A stretch of DNA of 14,762 bases from Ruminococcus sp. UBA3665 (GTDB lineage: Bacteria; Bacillota; Clostridia; Oscillospirales; Ruminococcaceae). Location of the stretch: NCBI GenBank assembly GCA_002373165.1, contig DFJS01000045.1, positions 1 through 14,762 of the forward strand, written 5' to 3'. The notes under the pieces are model-generated. The model was not told the DNA's origin, made no database searches, and saw only the letters and a list, made by a program, of their open reading frames with translations. Below are positions 5,630 to 13,272 of this stretch, one piece after another; within the stretch, counting starts at the first letter, position 1; each line of letters opens with the position of its first letter. The position numbers and the translations under genes were made by a program.

Positions 5630-6445
5630 TTATTCATTCCGGACAATGACAACCAGTTTGGTTGTGGCGTAACTCTGAGTAAAATCAACTTCTTTTTCGC
5701 GTTCCGGAGTGACAGAAATACCAGCAACACCGACATCGGCCTTGCCGTTTTCCACAGAGGCAAGCACAGAATCAAACTGCATATCTTTAATTTCCAGATT
5801 TACATTTAATTCATTGCAGACGGCTGTCATGATATCCACATCAATTCCGACGATGTTTCCGTTGGAATCTTTGCTTTCATACGGCGGAAATTCGGCATTG
5901 GTTGCCATGACAAGCGTACCTTCTTTGGAGAGTCCGCGTTCCGGTTTGTAAGAGATCTGATCGGCATTCTCTCCGATCCAGTGACTGGTAATTTCGTCAA
6001 TCGTGCCGTCTTTTTTCAGCTGATTCAATATTGTATTAAGCTGTTCGCCAAGCTGCGGATTGCTTTTGGAATAAGCAATAGAATATTCTTCTTCTACAAA
6101 AGAATCATACAGAATTCTGTAAGCATCGCTGTCCGCCGTGAGAATTTTAGCCGGTTCGCTGTCAATAATTACAGCATCGATTTTATTTTCTTTCAAAGCT
6201 TTCAGTGCAGCACTGCCTTTGGTGAAGCTCTGCACCTGAGCATCGGGGATATCTTCCGCATAGAGTACGGCTGTTGTTCCGATTTGTGTGCCGATTCGCT
6301 TTCCGTTCAGCTGGGCGATAGAATAAATTCCTGTTGTTTCTATTTCAGTTTCTGATTCTGTCTGCTGCTGTGAACAGCCGGAGAGCAGTCCGGTCAGGCA
6401 CAGAGCTGTGATGCAGGGAACAAGATATTGCTGGATAAATTTCAT
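5630..6445 (-). CDS. Lipoprotein of the amino-acid-binding (SBP_bac_3) type with swapped lobes
   Basis: A 271-aa lipoprotein whose signal peptide ends in LSGC (Cys24). The two lobes of the family appear in reversed order. Residues 40-158 match the usual second lobe (SIAQLNGKRIGTQIGTTAV; YSIAYSKSNPQL; LNQLKKDGTIDEI; HWIGE). Residues 175-271 match the usual first lobe (GTLVMATNAEFPPYES; GIDVDIMTAVCNEL; FDSVLASVENGKADV; ITPER-like SVTPEREKEVDFTQSYA) and end with VVIVRNE, just where a normal protein would continue into SIAQLNGK. It therefore looks like a circular permutation cut at the hinge. The start is 6445: the upstream Met at 6499 would fall inside the promoter. The ribosome site is weak (AGAAAGACG), and GTG 6454 is an alternative start. 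No ABC permease or ATPase gene lies nearby. The ligand is probably a polar amino acid by family, but this is unproven. Confidence 0.87.
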   Translation of the reverse strand: MKFIQQYLVPCITALCLTGLLSGCSQQQTESETEIETTGIYSIAQLNGKRIGTQIGTTAVLYAEDIPDAQVQSFTKGSAALKALKENKIDAVIIDSEPAKILTADSDAYRILYDSFVEEEYSIAYSKSNPQLGEQLNTILNQLKKDGTIDEITSHWIGENADQISYKPERGLSKEGTLVMATNAEFPPYESKDSNGNIVGIDVDIMTAVCNELNVNLEIKDMQFDSVLASVENGKADVGVAGISVTPEREKEVDFTQSYATTKLVVIVRNE

Positions 6446-6487
6446 AGTGATCACGCGTCTTTCTGGAAGATGGATAGTATATTTTAT

Positions 6488-6516
6488 ATTATAGCACATT
6501 TTTTGTACAATGTCAA
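6488..6516 (-). promoter_or_regulatory. Consensus sigma-A promoter of the solute-binding protein gene
   Basis: On the minus strand, a perfect -35 TTGACA (6516-6511), a 17-bp spacer and a perfect -10 TATAAT (6493-6488) give a transcript starting near 6481 with a leader of about 36 nt. A perfect consensus promoter usually needs a repressor; the palindrome at 6514-6527 overlaps the -35 box. Confidence 0.9.
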
Positions 6517-6527
6517 TAAATTTATTG
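6514..6527. promoter_or_regulatory. Perfect 14-bp palindrome CAATAAATTTATTG, candidate operator
   Basis: A perfect inverted repeat (CAATAAA/TTTATTG) overlaps the -35 box of the solute-binding protein promoter. It is framed by a second pair, TACAAT (6506-6511) and ATTGTA (6524-6529). It lies in the divergent interval with the flavodoxin gene, so a bound regulator could affect both sides. A/T-rich palindromes also arise by chance; no regulator is identified. Confidence 0.45.
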
Positions 6528-6567
6528 TATAAATGTCTGAACGGATTGCTTTTCTTTCGTTTTGGAG

Positions 6568-6596
6568 TGGATAGAAAGCATAAAAAAAGTTATAAT
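6568..6596 (+). promoter_or_regulatory. Probable promoter of the flavodoxin gene
   Basis: A perfect -10 TATAAT (6591-6596) has a weak -35 match TGGATA (6568-6573) 17 bp upstream. The predicted leader is about 55 nt, followed by AAAGGAAG (6641-6648). Confidence 0.7.
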
Positions 6597-6657
6597 AAAT
6601 ACTGTAAATCAGCGAAAGCTAACTAAATTTTTTGATACTGAAAGGAAGTTTTTTATC

Positions 6658-7068
6658 ATGAGTAAAGTAGCAGTTGTTTTCTGGAGCCAGACAGGAAATA
6701 CCGAAGCAATGGCAAATGCTGTTGCAGAAGCCGCAGGTGCAGAACTCATCACAGCAGCAGAGTTCTCCGCCGATAAGGCAAACGAATTTGATGCAATTGC
6801 ATTCGGCTGTCCGGCTATGGGCGCAGAAGTGCTCGAAGAAGACGAATTCCAGCCTATGTGGGATGCAGTCAAGGCTAACCTCAGCGGCAAAAAAATCGCA
6901 CTGTTCGGCTCTTATGGCTGGGGCGACGGCGAGTGGATGCGCAACTGGGAAGAAGATGCCAAGGCCGCAGGTGCTAACCTTGTGACTGATTCCGTTACCG
7001 CAAACGAAGCTCCCGATGATGATGCTCTGGCTGCCTGCAAGGCTCTGGGCGAAGCTCTGGCGAAATAA
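6658..7068 (+). CDS. Short-chain flavodoxin
   Basis: A 136-aa soluble FMN protein that carries single electrons between redox enzymes, often replacing ferredoxin when iron is scarce. The phosphate-binding loop is SQTGNTEAMA (10-19). The loops that cover the isoalloxazine ring are FGCPAMGAEVLEEDEF (49-64) and SYGWGDGEWM (85-94), with Trp88 and the acidic residues expected for low-potential flavodoxins. The length and lack of the extra insertion place it in the short-chain group. I start it at ATG 6658, nine bases after AAAGGAAG; a frame open back to 6562 overlaps the promoter. It has its own promoter and terminator, so it is monocistronic. Placed next to an extracytoplasmic flavin locus, it might feed electrons to it, but that link is inference. 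Codons look like those of a well-expressed gene. Confidence 0.96.
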   Translation: MSKVAVVFWSQTGNTEAMANAVAEAAGAELITAAEFSADKANEFDAIAFGCPAMGAEVLEEDEFQPMWDAVKANLSGKKIALFGSYGWGDGEWMRNWEEDAKAAGANLVTDSVTANEAPDDDALAACKALGEALAK

Positions 7069-7103
7069 TTTCGGAAAATTTACTACCATCTCCAATGTTT
7101 TAG

Positions 7104-7141
7104 AAAAAATCCGGCTGAATGCGTTTCGGCCGGATTTTTTT
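7104..7141 (+). terminator. Rho-independent terminator of the flavodoxin gene
   Basis: AAAAAATCCGGC (7104-7115) pairs with GCCGGATTTTTT (7129-7140) around a 13-nt loop, and the stem ends in the T run. It lies 36 nt after the stop codon. Confidence 0.9.
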
Positions 7142-7156
7142 ATTTCCGGGAAATAC

Positions 7157-7185
7157 TTGACTTTTCCTGAAAAATATGCTATGAT
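7157..7185 (+). promoter_or_regulatory. Sigma-A promoter of the DGHHKA-motif protein gene
   Basis: The -35 TTGACT (7157-7162), a 17-bp spacer and the -10 TATGAT (7180-7185) are followed by a strong ribosome site AGGAGGGA (7206-7213) and ATG 7220. Confidence 0.85.
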
Positions 7186-7219
7186 GAAATACTAAAATCT
7201 GAATCAGGAGGGATTTTTC

Positions 7220-8509
7220 ATGCTGTTTGGAAAGAAAATTCAAGTGACAGTACATAAAATGCTGGATGTCAGTCAAATTTCATGGTGCAATGCTGCAATG
7301 CTGTTCCATGTCAGGAACGGCGCAGGCGCAATCCGGTCAGTCTCTACCGAAGCCGGTTATCCGGATTATCAGTACCGTTCTCAGCTGATGCTTAACGGAA
7401 GACCTGTTTTGCAGGCGGAACTCCCGTTTTGTTCGACCTGTACCGGACTGCTTTCGGCCGGATACGGCATTGAAAAAATTCACTGTCCGGAACTCCGGGA
7501 AATCGCTGATCAGATCAATTCTGATTTTATTGATCTTCCGCATTCGTTTGAAGAGATAAAGCCTCTGCTGGGGCTTTTGAAAGATGATTATTATATCCTT
7601 GCCGATACTGCGGCATATCCCACCAACGGAGAGGGAAATTTCTTCTGGAATGCCGCCGATGCGGCACGTGCCGTCTGTGAGACTTATTATCATTTCGGCC
7701 TGATGGGCACTACGGAAAGCTTTCCGGCGTATCTGTTCGCTACGCAGTCAGACGAGTGTTTCAATCCCGAACGCGCCGGATATTATAAAACTATCATGAA
7801 CCGCAAAAATGCGCCCAGAGCTATCGCATATCATGCGCATGGCTTTCTGAGTGCTCTGCTGGACGGTCATCATAAAGCCTATGCCTGTGCGGAACTCGGC
7901 ATTCCCGTGCCGACTCTGACTATTATTCCCATGACAATGCTGTCTGTTAACTGCAATCAGATTCCGTATGTTCAGACGGCAGAATTCGCCGGAATCAAAA
8001 TCCCTTTGCTGAAACTTCCGGAATTCAAATCTTCTGCTCCAAAACCAGTTGAAAACATTCATCTGCTGGAAAATTCCCTGATTCATCACAGATTCAGAGA
8101 TACAGATTTTCAATTGCAGAACTATCCGGACATTCAGGAACTCGCCCTGAAAGAATATCTTTCTCTGAAAGAAATCACTCTGGAAACAGCGGAACAAGCT
8201 CTGCATCAGCTGGGAAAATTAAATTATCTGAATTCTCATGATGCTTATGATTATGAAAAAAATCTGGCTTGTCTGCGCATAGCATTCCGGCAGTTTCTGC
8301 GCTCCGAACCGGAAAATGCTCTGTTTCTGGCAAAGAAGCTTATCGCCCTGAATGATGATACATTTCCGCTTATGGAGGAAGTCTGGAAAAATCTGCGATA
8401 TTACAGATCTCCCGAAACCGAACAGCTCTATATTGATTATCTGGTAAATCACGATAAGAAAAGCACTTTCTGGGGGCTTGTCTGCTCCTATTGGGAAGAT
8501 GCTTCCTGA
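7220..8509 (+). CDS. Uncharacterised protein with a ParB/Srx-like DGHHKA motif
   Basis: A 429-aa soluble protein without a signal peptide or membrane segment; I do not recognise its family. Residues 196-236 (KNAPRAIAYHAHGFLSALLD then GHHKAYACAELGIPVPTLTI) resemble the ParB/sulfiredoxin fold core, where a [DG]GxHR-type motif binds a nucleotide; here Arg is replaced by Lys. The N-terminal part contains Cys71-x-x-Cys74 (FCSTCTG) and other cysteines. The last 120 residues look all-helical and may be a repeat-like or binding domain (LEYLSLKEI-type helices, LAKKLIAL, YRSPETEQLYIDYLV). The start has an excellent ribosome site. It stands alone, with its own promoter and no obvious terminator before the GH95 promoter. 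It is not a chromosome-partition ParB, because the helix-turn-helix and the box arrangement are absent. Confidence 0.85.
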   Translation: MLFGKKIQVTVHKMLDVSQISWCNAAMLFHVRNGAGAIRSVSTEAGYPDYQYRSQLMLNGRPVLQAELPFCSTCTGLLSAGYGIEKIHCPELREIADQINSDFIDLPHSFEEIKPLLGLLKDDYYILADTAAYPTNGEGNFFWNAADAARAVCETYYHFGLMGTTESFPAYLFATQSDECFNPERAGYYKTIMNRKNAPRAIAYHAHGFLSALLDGHHKAYACAELGIPVPTLTIIPMTMLSVNCNQIPYVQTAEFAGIKIPLLKLPEFKSSAPKPVENIHLLENSLIHHRFRDTDFQLQNYPDIQELALKEYLSLKEITLETAEQALHQLGKLNYLNSHDAYDYEKNLACLRIAFRQFLRSEPENALFLAKKLIALNDDTFPLMEEVWKNLRYYRSPETEQLYIDYLVNHDKKSTFWGLVCSYWEDAS

Positions 8510-8574
8510 AACGGCGAAATTTTCTTGTAAAATCCGGAAAAAAACGGACAGATTTACGAAAAATTTTTTATATC

Positions 8575-8603
8575 TTGCATTCGGCGCATTTTTATGTTAT
8601 AAT
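8575..8603 (+). promoter_or_regulatory. Sigma-A promoter of the GH95-GH26 operon
   Basis: The -35 TTGCAT (8575-8580), a 17-bp spacer and a perfect -10 TATAAT (8598-8603) are followed by an AGGTGA ribosome site (8629-8634) and ATG 8641. No clear operator is seen in this short interval (8510-8640). Confidence 0.85.
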
Positions 8604-8640
8604 AAAAAAGAATCTATTTTCAGGAAACAGGTGAATTTTT

Positions 8641-10986
8641 ATGAACAAGAGCACAAGCGAATTATTATGGTACACCAAAGAAGCCCCCGACTTCAACAGT
8701 GCCCTGCCTGTCGGCAACGGCCGCATGGGTGCTATGCTGTTCGGCGGCGCATCCAAAGAAATTATCAAACTTAACGAAGATTCCATCTATTCCGGCGGCA
8801 AACGTAACCGCATCAACCCCAGAGCTTACGAGGGAATGCAGGAAATCCGTCAGCTGCTCGCTGATGAAAAAATAGAAGAAGCCGAAAAAATCGCCTTTCA
8901 GAAAATGCAGGGCGTAACGCCCAACGCCCGGCATTATATGCCGCTCGGCGAACTGACTCTCTATCACGGATTCACAGGAAAAGCAAGAGAATATAAACGT
9001 TCGCTCGATCTGCGCGATGCTGTCGCCCGTGTGGAATTTCATGATGATGCCGGAGTGAATTTCCTCCGTGAGGTATTTGTTTCTTATCCGGCACAGCTGC
9101 TTGTGATTTCCATCAAAAGCGATGTTCCCGGAAAAGTCGATTTTTCCGCCGCAATCGACGGCCGCGAAGATTATTATGACGATAACAGACCCGCGGAGGA
9201 AAATCTGATTCTCTACACCGGCGGCACTGGAAGCCGGGACGGCATTTTCTTCGCCGCTGGCATGAAAGCTCTTGCCAAGGGCGGGACAGTCGAAACAATC
9301 GGAAATGCTGTCCAGATTCATGATGCGGATGAAGCTCTGCTGCTGATTTCCATGGAATCCAGTTTTTATCAGGGCGATGCCTATCTTGAAAAAGCTCTGG
9401 AAAGAATTCACACAACAATCCGGTATGTCAGGAATATTCCGGCACTGGCCGAAAAACTCAGAACAGAACATATCGAAGATTATCAGAATTTATACCAGCG
9501 TGTGAAATTTACGCTGGAAGACAACAGCGGCGGCGCATCCCAGCTGCCGACAGATCAGAGAATCGCACGCCTGAAAGGCAATGCCGATGATGATAAAGAA
9601 TGTCATAAATTAATTCATGATAATCAGCTTGGCGTATTATATTATAATTACGGAAGATATCTCATGATTGCCGCAAGCCGTCCGGGCAGTCAGCCCATGA
9701 ATCTGCAAGGCATCTGGAACGAGGATATGTGGCCTGCATGGGGCTGCCGCTTTACAATCAATATCAATACAGAAATGAATTACTGGCCGTCCGAAACCTG
9801 CAATCTTTCAGAATGCCATCTGCCGCTGTTTGATCTGATCGAGAGAATGCGCCCCAACGGCCGGGAAGTCGCCAAACAGATGTATCATGCCAGGGGCTTT
9901 TGCTGTCATCATAATACAGATATCTGGGGCGACTGTGCGCCGCAGGATCTCTGGATGCCTGCTACTATCTGGCCGATGGGTGCGGCATGGCTCTGCCTGG
10001 ATATTTTCGAGCATTATCGCTTTACGCAGGATAAAGAATTTCTGGCCGCACATTTTGATGCGCTTTGCGAAGCTGCCGAATTCTTCACAGATTATCTGTT
10101 CGAGAATCAGCACGGTCAGCTGGTGACAGGGCCTTCCGTTTCGCCGGAAAATACTTATCTGACTCAAAGCGGCACCAAAGGCAGTCTGTGCATTGGCCCT
10201 TCTATGGATACGGAAATCATCACAGTGCTGTTTCAGGATGTCATTCAGGCATCGGAAATTCTGGATTCCCGGCATGAACTTGCCGCACAGCTTGCCGGAA
10301 TGCTCCCCAAACTGCCGCCGATTTCCGTCGGCAAGTACGGCCAGATTATGGAATGGGCTGAAGATTATGACGAAGTCGAAATCGGTCACAGACATATTTC
10401 GCAGTTATTCGCCCTGCATCCGGCCGATCTGATTTCCATGCAGAAAACACCGGAACTCGCCAGAGCCGCCAGAGCTACTATGATTCGCCGTCTGATTCAC
10501 GGGGGCGGTCATACGGGCTGGAGCTGTGCCTGGATTATCAACATGTGGGCAAGGCTTCATGATGCCGATATGGCTTATGAAAATCTGCGGAAACTGCTGG
10601 CACATTCCACAAGCCCCAATCTGCTGGATATGCATCCGCCGTTCCAGATTGACGGCAACTTCGGCGGAACAGCCGGAATTGCAGAAGTCCTGCTCCAGAG
10701 CCATTCCGGAGAAATTCATCTTCTGCCGGCTCTGCCGAAATCCTGGCAGAACGGAAGCATTTCCGGACTGTGTGCCCGCGGCGGTTTTGAAATCAGCATG
10801 ACCTGGCAGGACGGAAAATTATCTCATGCCGAACTGATTTCGCATCATGGCCAGCCGTGTGCGCTCCGTGCCTGCGGCGTGATGACGGTTCACCGCAAAG
10901 ACGGCAGCTCTGTCAGTGCACAGCTCCGCGACGGCGTGATTTATTTCGATACTCAGCCGGAAACAGTTTATTTCATCAAGCCGTAA
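8641..10986 (+). CDS. Glycoside hydrolase family 95 (alpha-L-fucosidase or alpha-L-galactosidase)
   Basis: A 781-aa complete GH95 enzyme, which inverts and removes terminal alpha-L-fucose or alpha-L-galactose from glycans. Family blocks: LPVGNGRMGAMLFGG (22-36), LNEDSIYSGG (44-53), the Asn pair in FTININTEMNYWPSE (371-385; N374 and N376 correspond to the Asn residues that assist the base), EWAEDYDEVEIGHRHISQLF (571-590), which contains the usual acid region, GGHTGWSCAW (622-631) and HPPFQIDGNFGGTAGI (665-680). No signal peptide is visible, so it acts in the cytosol on imported oligosaccharides. The start has AGGTGA 6 nt upstream. It is the first gene of an apparent operon with an exported GH26 enzyme 35 nt downstream. 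Fucose versus galactose specificity cannot be told from the motifs; plant xyloglucan or a host or plant mannan side chain are possible sources. Confidence 0.95.
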   Translation: MNKSTSELLWYTKEAPDFNSALPVGNGRMGAMLFGGASKEIIKLNEDSIYSGGKRNRINPRAYEGMQEIRQLLADEKIEEAEKIAFQKMQGVTPNARHYMPLGELTLYHGFTGKAREYKRSLDLRDAVARVEFHDDAGVNFLREVFVSYPAQLLVISIKSDVPGKVDFSAAIDGREDYYDDNRPAEENLILYTGGTGSRDGIFFAAGMKALAKGGTVETIGNAVQIHDADEALLLISMESSFYQGDAYLEKALERIHTTIRYVRNIPALAEKLRTEHIEDYQNLYQRVKFTLEDNSGGASQLPTDQRIARLKGNADDDKECHKLIHDNQLGVLYYNYGRYLMIAASRPGSQPMNLQGIWNEDMWPAWGCRFTININTEMNYWPSETCNLSECHLPLFDLIERMRPNGREVAKQMYHARGFCCHHNTDIWGDCAPQDLWMPATIWPMGAAWLCLDIFEHYRFTQDKEFLAAHFDALCEAAEFFTDYLFENQHGQLVTGPSVSPENTYLTQSGTKGSLCIGPSMDTEIITVLFQDVIQASEILDSRHELAAQLAGMLPKLPPISVGKYGQIMEWAEDYDEVEIGHRHISQLFALHPADLISMQKTPELARAARATMIRRLIHGGGHTGWSCAWIINMWARLHDADMAYENLRKLLAHSTSPNLLDMHPPFQIDGNFGGTAGIAEVLLQSHSGEIHLLPALPKSWQNGSISGLCARGGFEISMTWQDGKLSHAELISHHGQPCALRACGVMTVHRKDGSSVSAQLRDGVIYFDTQPETVYFIKP

Positions 10987-11021
10987 TGCAATAAGATTTT
11001 CTACAGGGAGTGAAAAAATTA

Positions 11022-12665
11022 ATGACGAAGAAAAATATTCTGTTCGGCGCGGCGGCACTTTTGCTGCTGATACTCGCCGGAGTGGGTTCCGCTGCGGCCG
11101 TCAGAACTATGCAGAATTCCGGAACAGATTCTGAACCAGTTCCGGAAACTTCTGTTTCTGAAACAGAAATCCGGATGACAGAACAGGAAATTCCGCTGGA
11201 AACGCTTCTGACTGATGTGCCGGAATTTCCGCCCGTTGCACTCGAACTTCCGGAACTGAATCCGAAGGAGGCGTTACTCACAGTCGAAGCCGAACATGCT
11301 GACTATTCCGGTTCGCTCTACCCGGAAGAACAGGACGAATGCAGCAACGGCACCTGTATTTCGGGTTTTACAGGTCAGGAAGAAAATCAGATCAAGGCCG
11401 CGTTCATGATTCCGGCCGCACAGCATTATGATATTACTGTCAGCGTCCGCGCACAGATTCCCGGCACGAATGCTCTGCTCCTGAACGGTCAGAATATCGC
11501 AGAATTTAAACTCACGGATACAGAACATTTCACGCGTGTGACTGTTTCCGGGATTTATCTTCCGGAAGGGCAGGCCGATCTTTCTGTTCAGCAGATAGAC
11601 GGGAATTTTTCTGTTGATTATTTTGAAATTTCCAATCATACGGAACTGGATGCAGTCAAGTATAAAAAATCTTATGAATTATCTGATTCGTCAGCTTCGG
11701 AAAATGCTAGGAAACTCATGGAATATTTATCCCGGAATTACGGGAAGAAAATCCTGACAGGACAGTATGCGGCATCGGATAAAAATACTGAATTAAATCA
11801 GATTTGTCAGCTGACAGGAAAATATCCGGCAATTCGTTTCGGCGATATGCAGAGCTATTCGCTTCATACGGCCGCCGAAAAACAGAATATCATACAGGCT
11901 TGTCAGAACTGGTCAGCTCTGGGCGGCATTGTCGGACTTGTCTGGAACTGGGATGCACCTGCCGGAATTTCCAGTCCCTATGCGGATGAAACAGAATTCT
12001 CGCTTGCCGATGCCATCCCGAAAAGTACCCTGACGGAAGATGCCGTCAGCTATCAGCTGGATGTGGCTCTGATGACGGAACAGGAAATTCAGACAGCTCT
12101 GGAAACAAATCAGATTTCAGAATCCTGTGCGGCGATTCTCCGGGATATCGACAGCATTTCCGAAGCTCTGAAACCGCTGGCAGAACAGGATATTCCCGTG
12201 CTGTGGCGGCCGCTTCCGGAAGCCGGCGGCGGCTGGTTCTGGTGGAGTGCCGATGGTGCGCAGTCCTATCGCTGGCTGTGGGATGTGCTGTACCGCCGTA
12301 TGACAGAGTTTCATAATCTGCATAATCTGATCTGGCTCTGGAACGGTCAGAGCGAAAGCTGGCTTGTCAATCAGTATGACATCGCCTCTATGGATATTTA
12401 TCTGGACGAAAATCAGGAATTCGGCAGCCGTTATGAAGAGTTCCTTTCACTGTACAGGATGACTAAGCATAAAAAGATATTAGCTCTGAGTGAATGCGGT
12501 ACAGTTCCGGATATGAATCTGCTGTTCCGGGATCATACAATCTGGAGCTTCATGGGCTTGTGGTATGACCCGTATCTTTCCGGCATCGAAGAGCAAAAGC
12601 TGATTGATTTTTATAATTCTGAAAAAGCTCTCACGCTGGACGATGTCAGAGAGGAGCTGAAATAA
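11022..12665 (+). CDS. Exported or membrane-anchored CBM35-GH26 enzyme, probable beta-mannanase
   Basis: A 547-aa protein with an N-terminal hydrophobic signal or anchor (5-27), an acidic Pro/Ser/Glu linker (32-85), a carbohydrate-binding domain of CBM35/CBM6 type (87-205; TVEAEHADYSG, TRVTVSGIYLPEGQ, NFSVDYFEI) and a GH26 catalytic domain (225-547). GH26 hallmarks are KKILTGQYA (242-250), the general acid Glu400 in WRPLPEAGGGWFWW (395-408), and the nucleophile Glu491 in ALSECGTVP (488-496), with WNW (308-310) near the substrate cleft. GH26 mainly cleaves beta-1,4-mannans by a retaining mechanism. I start it at ATG 11022; GGGAG (11006-11010) is just upstream, while the GTG at 11010 overlaps that site. 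No dockerin or sortase signal is present at the C terminus. The following gene starts 1 nt after its stop. Confidence 0.92.
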   Translation: MTKKNILFGAAALLLLILAGVGSAAAVRTMQNSGTDSEPVPETSVSETEIRMTEQEIPLETLLTDVPEFPPVALELPELNPKEALLTVEAEHADYSGSLYPEEQDECSNGTCISGFTGQEENQIKAAFMIPAAQHYDITVSVRAQIPGTNALLLNGQNIAEFKLTDTEHFTRVTVSGIYLPEGQADLSVQQIDGNFSVDYFEISNHTELDAVKYKKSYELSDSSASENARKLMEYLSRNYGKKILTGQYAASDKNTELNQICQLTGKYPAIRFGDMQSYSLHTAAEKQNIIQACQNWSALGGIVGLVWNWDAPAGISSPYADETEFSLADAIPKSTLTEDAVSYQLDVALMTEQEIQTALETNQISESCAAILRDIDSISEALKPLAEQDIPVLWRPLPEAGGGWFWWSADGAQSYRWLWDVLYRRMTEFHNLHNLIWLWNGQSESWLVNQYDIASMDIYLDENQEFGSRYEEFLSLYRMTKHKKILALSECGTVPDMNLLFRDHTIWSFMGLWYDPYLSGIEEQKLIDFYNSEKALTLDDVREELK

Positions 12666-12666
12666 T

Positions 12667-13233
12667 ATGTCATGGTTTCCGTGCAGATGCGGTTATATTT
12701 TTCATGACAATACGGATTTTCTTAGGTTTAAGGCGCATTTCCGTGCCGATCAGGATACAGATGATTTCTTTTGTCAGGTGGAAGATATTCTGAAACATAA
12801 AAAACTCTCCGCAGAGGATAAGGCTCATGAAATTCTGTGTGTGGCTGATTTCCACTATACAAACAGAATATTATACCAGTGTCCAAAATGCGGTCGGCTT
12901 TTCGTCGAAGATAATGACGGGCATTATCACTGCTTTACGCCTGAACCCGAAGAAACAAATCACAGACTGCTCGAATCCGCCGAGGGCGAAAACTGGAAAG
13001 GAATGCTCCACGCAGAATGGACGTTTCCTAAACCGGAATGGGAAGAACATCTCGGCAGTATTACAGTAAATGTCAACAGCGAAGAAAGACAGTATCTTGA
13101 ATTTGATGATTATGAAGCATTAAGAAAAAAATTTTATGATTTGTTTCAGAAATTATCCGGACAGAAAAAACTCCGGTCGGCATCACTCCGGAAAAATAAT
13201 GAATGGCTGTTCCGCTGGTCTGATGATGAATAA
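12667..13233 (+). CDS. Small zinc-ribbon-like conserved protein of unknown function
   Basis: A 188-aa soluble protein I cannot name. It opens with SWFPCRCGYIFHD (Cys6, Cys8) and has a second cysteine pair CPKCG (72-76); together these resemble a split zinc ribbon, with Cys89 as a possible extra ligand. The C-terminal half is acidic and contains a Trp-rich patch (WKGMLHAEWTFPKPEW, in 110-125). Its ATG lies 1 nt after the stop of the GH26 gene, and its ribosome site GAGGAG (12651-12656) is within the end of that gene, so it is translated from the same message. A bidirectional terminator follows 5 nt after the stop. Nothing in the sequence ties it to polysaccharide breakdown beyond being in the operon; proteins of this look occur widely as orphan genes. 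Confidence 0.8.
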   Translation: MSWFPCRCGYIFHDNTDFLRFKAHFRADQDTDDFFCQVEDILKHKKLSAEDKAHEILCVADFHYTNRILYQCPKCGRLFVEDNDGHYHCFTPEPEETNHRLLESAEGENWKGMLHAEWTFPKPEWEEHLGSITVNVNSEERQYLEFDDYEALRKKFYDLFQKLSGQKKLRSASLRKNNEWLFRWSDDE

Positions 13234-13238
13234 AAATA

Positions 13239-13272
13239 AGTCCCCTGAAATCAATCAGGGGACTGCTTTTTC
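13239..13272. terminator. Bidirectional terminator between convergent genes
   Basis: AGTCCCCTGA (13239-13248) pairs with TCAGGGGACT (13255-13264) around a 6-nt loop. On the plus strand it is followed by GCTTTTTC; on the minus strand the far side reads TTATTTTTATT. It ends both the GH95-GH26 operon and the minus-strand AIM24 cluster. Confidence 0.9.

Noticed and set aside
6446..6499. Upstream Met start for the solute-binding protein
   Set aside because: The codon overlaps the -10/spacer of a consensus promoter, and the lipoprotein signal peptide begins properly at 6445.
6562..6657. N-terminal extension of the flavodoxin
   Set aside because: It overlaps the promoter; a good ribosome site precedes ATG 6658, and the flavodoxin fold begins there.
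7220..8509. Chromosome-partition ParB protein
   Set aside because: Only the short DGHHKA-type core is similar; the helix-turn-helix region and a ParA partner are absent.
8665..9471. 268-codon open frame on the minus strand
   Set aside because: It is antisense to the conserved N-terminal part of GH95 and shows no recognisable motifs.
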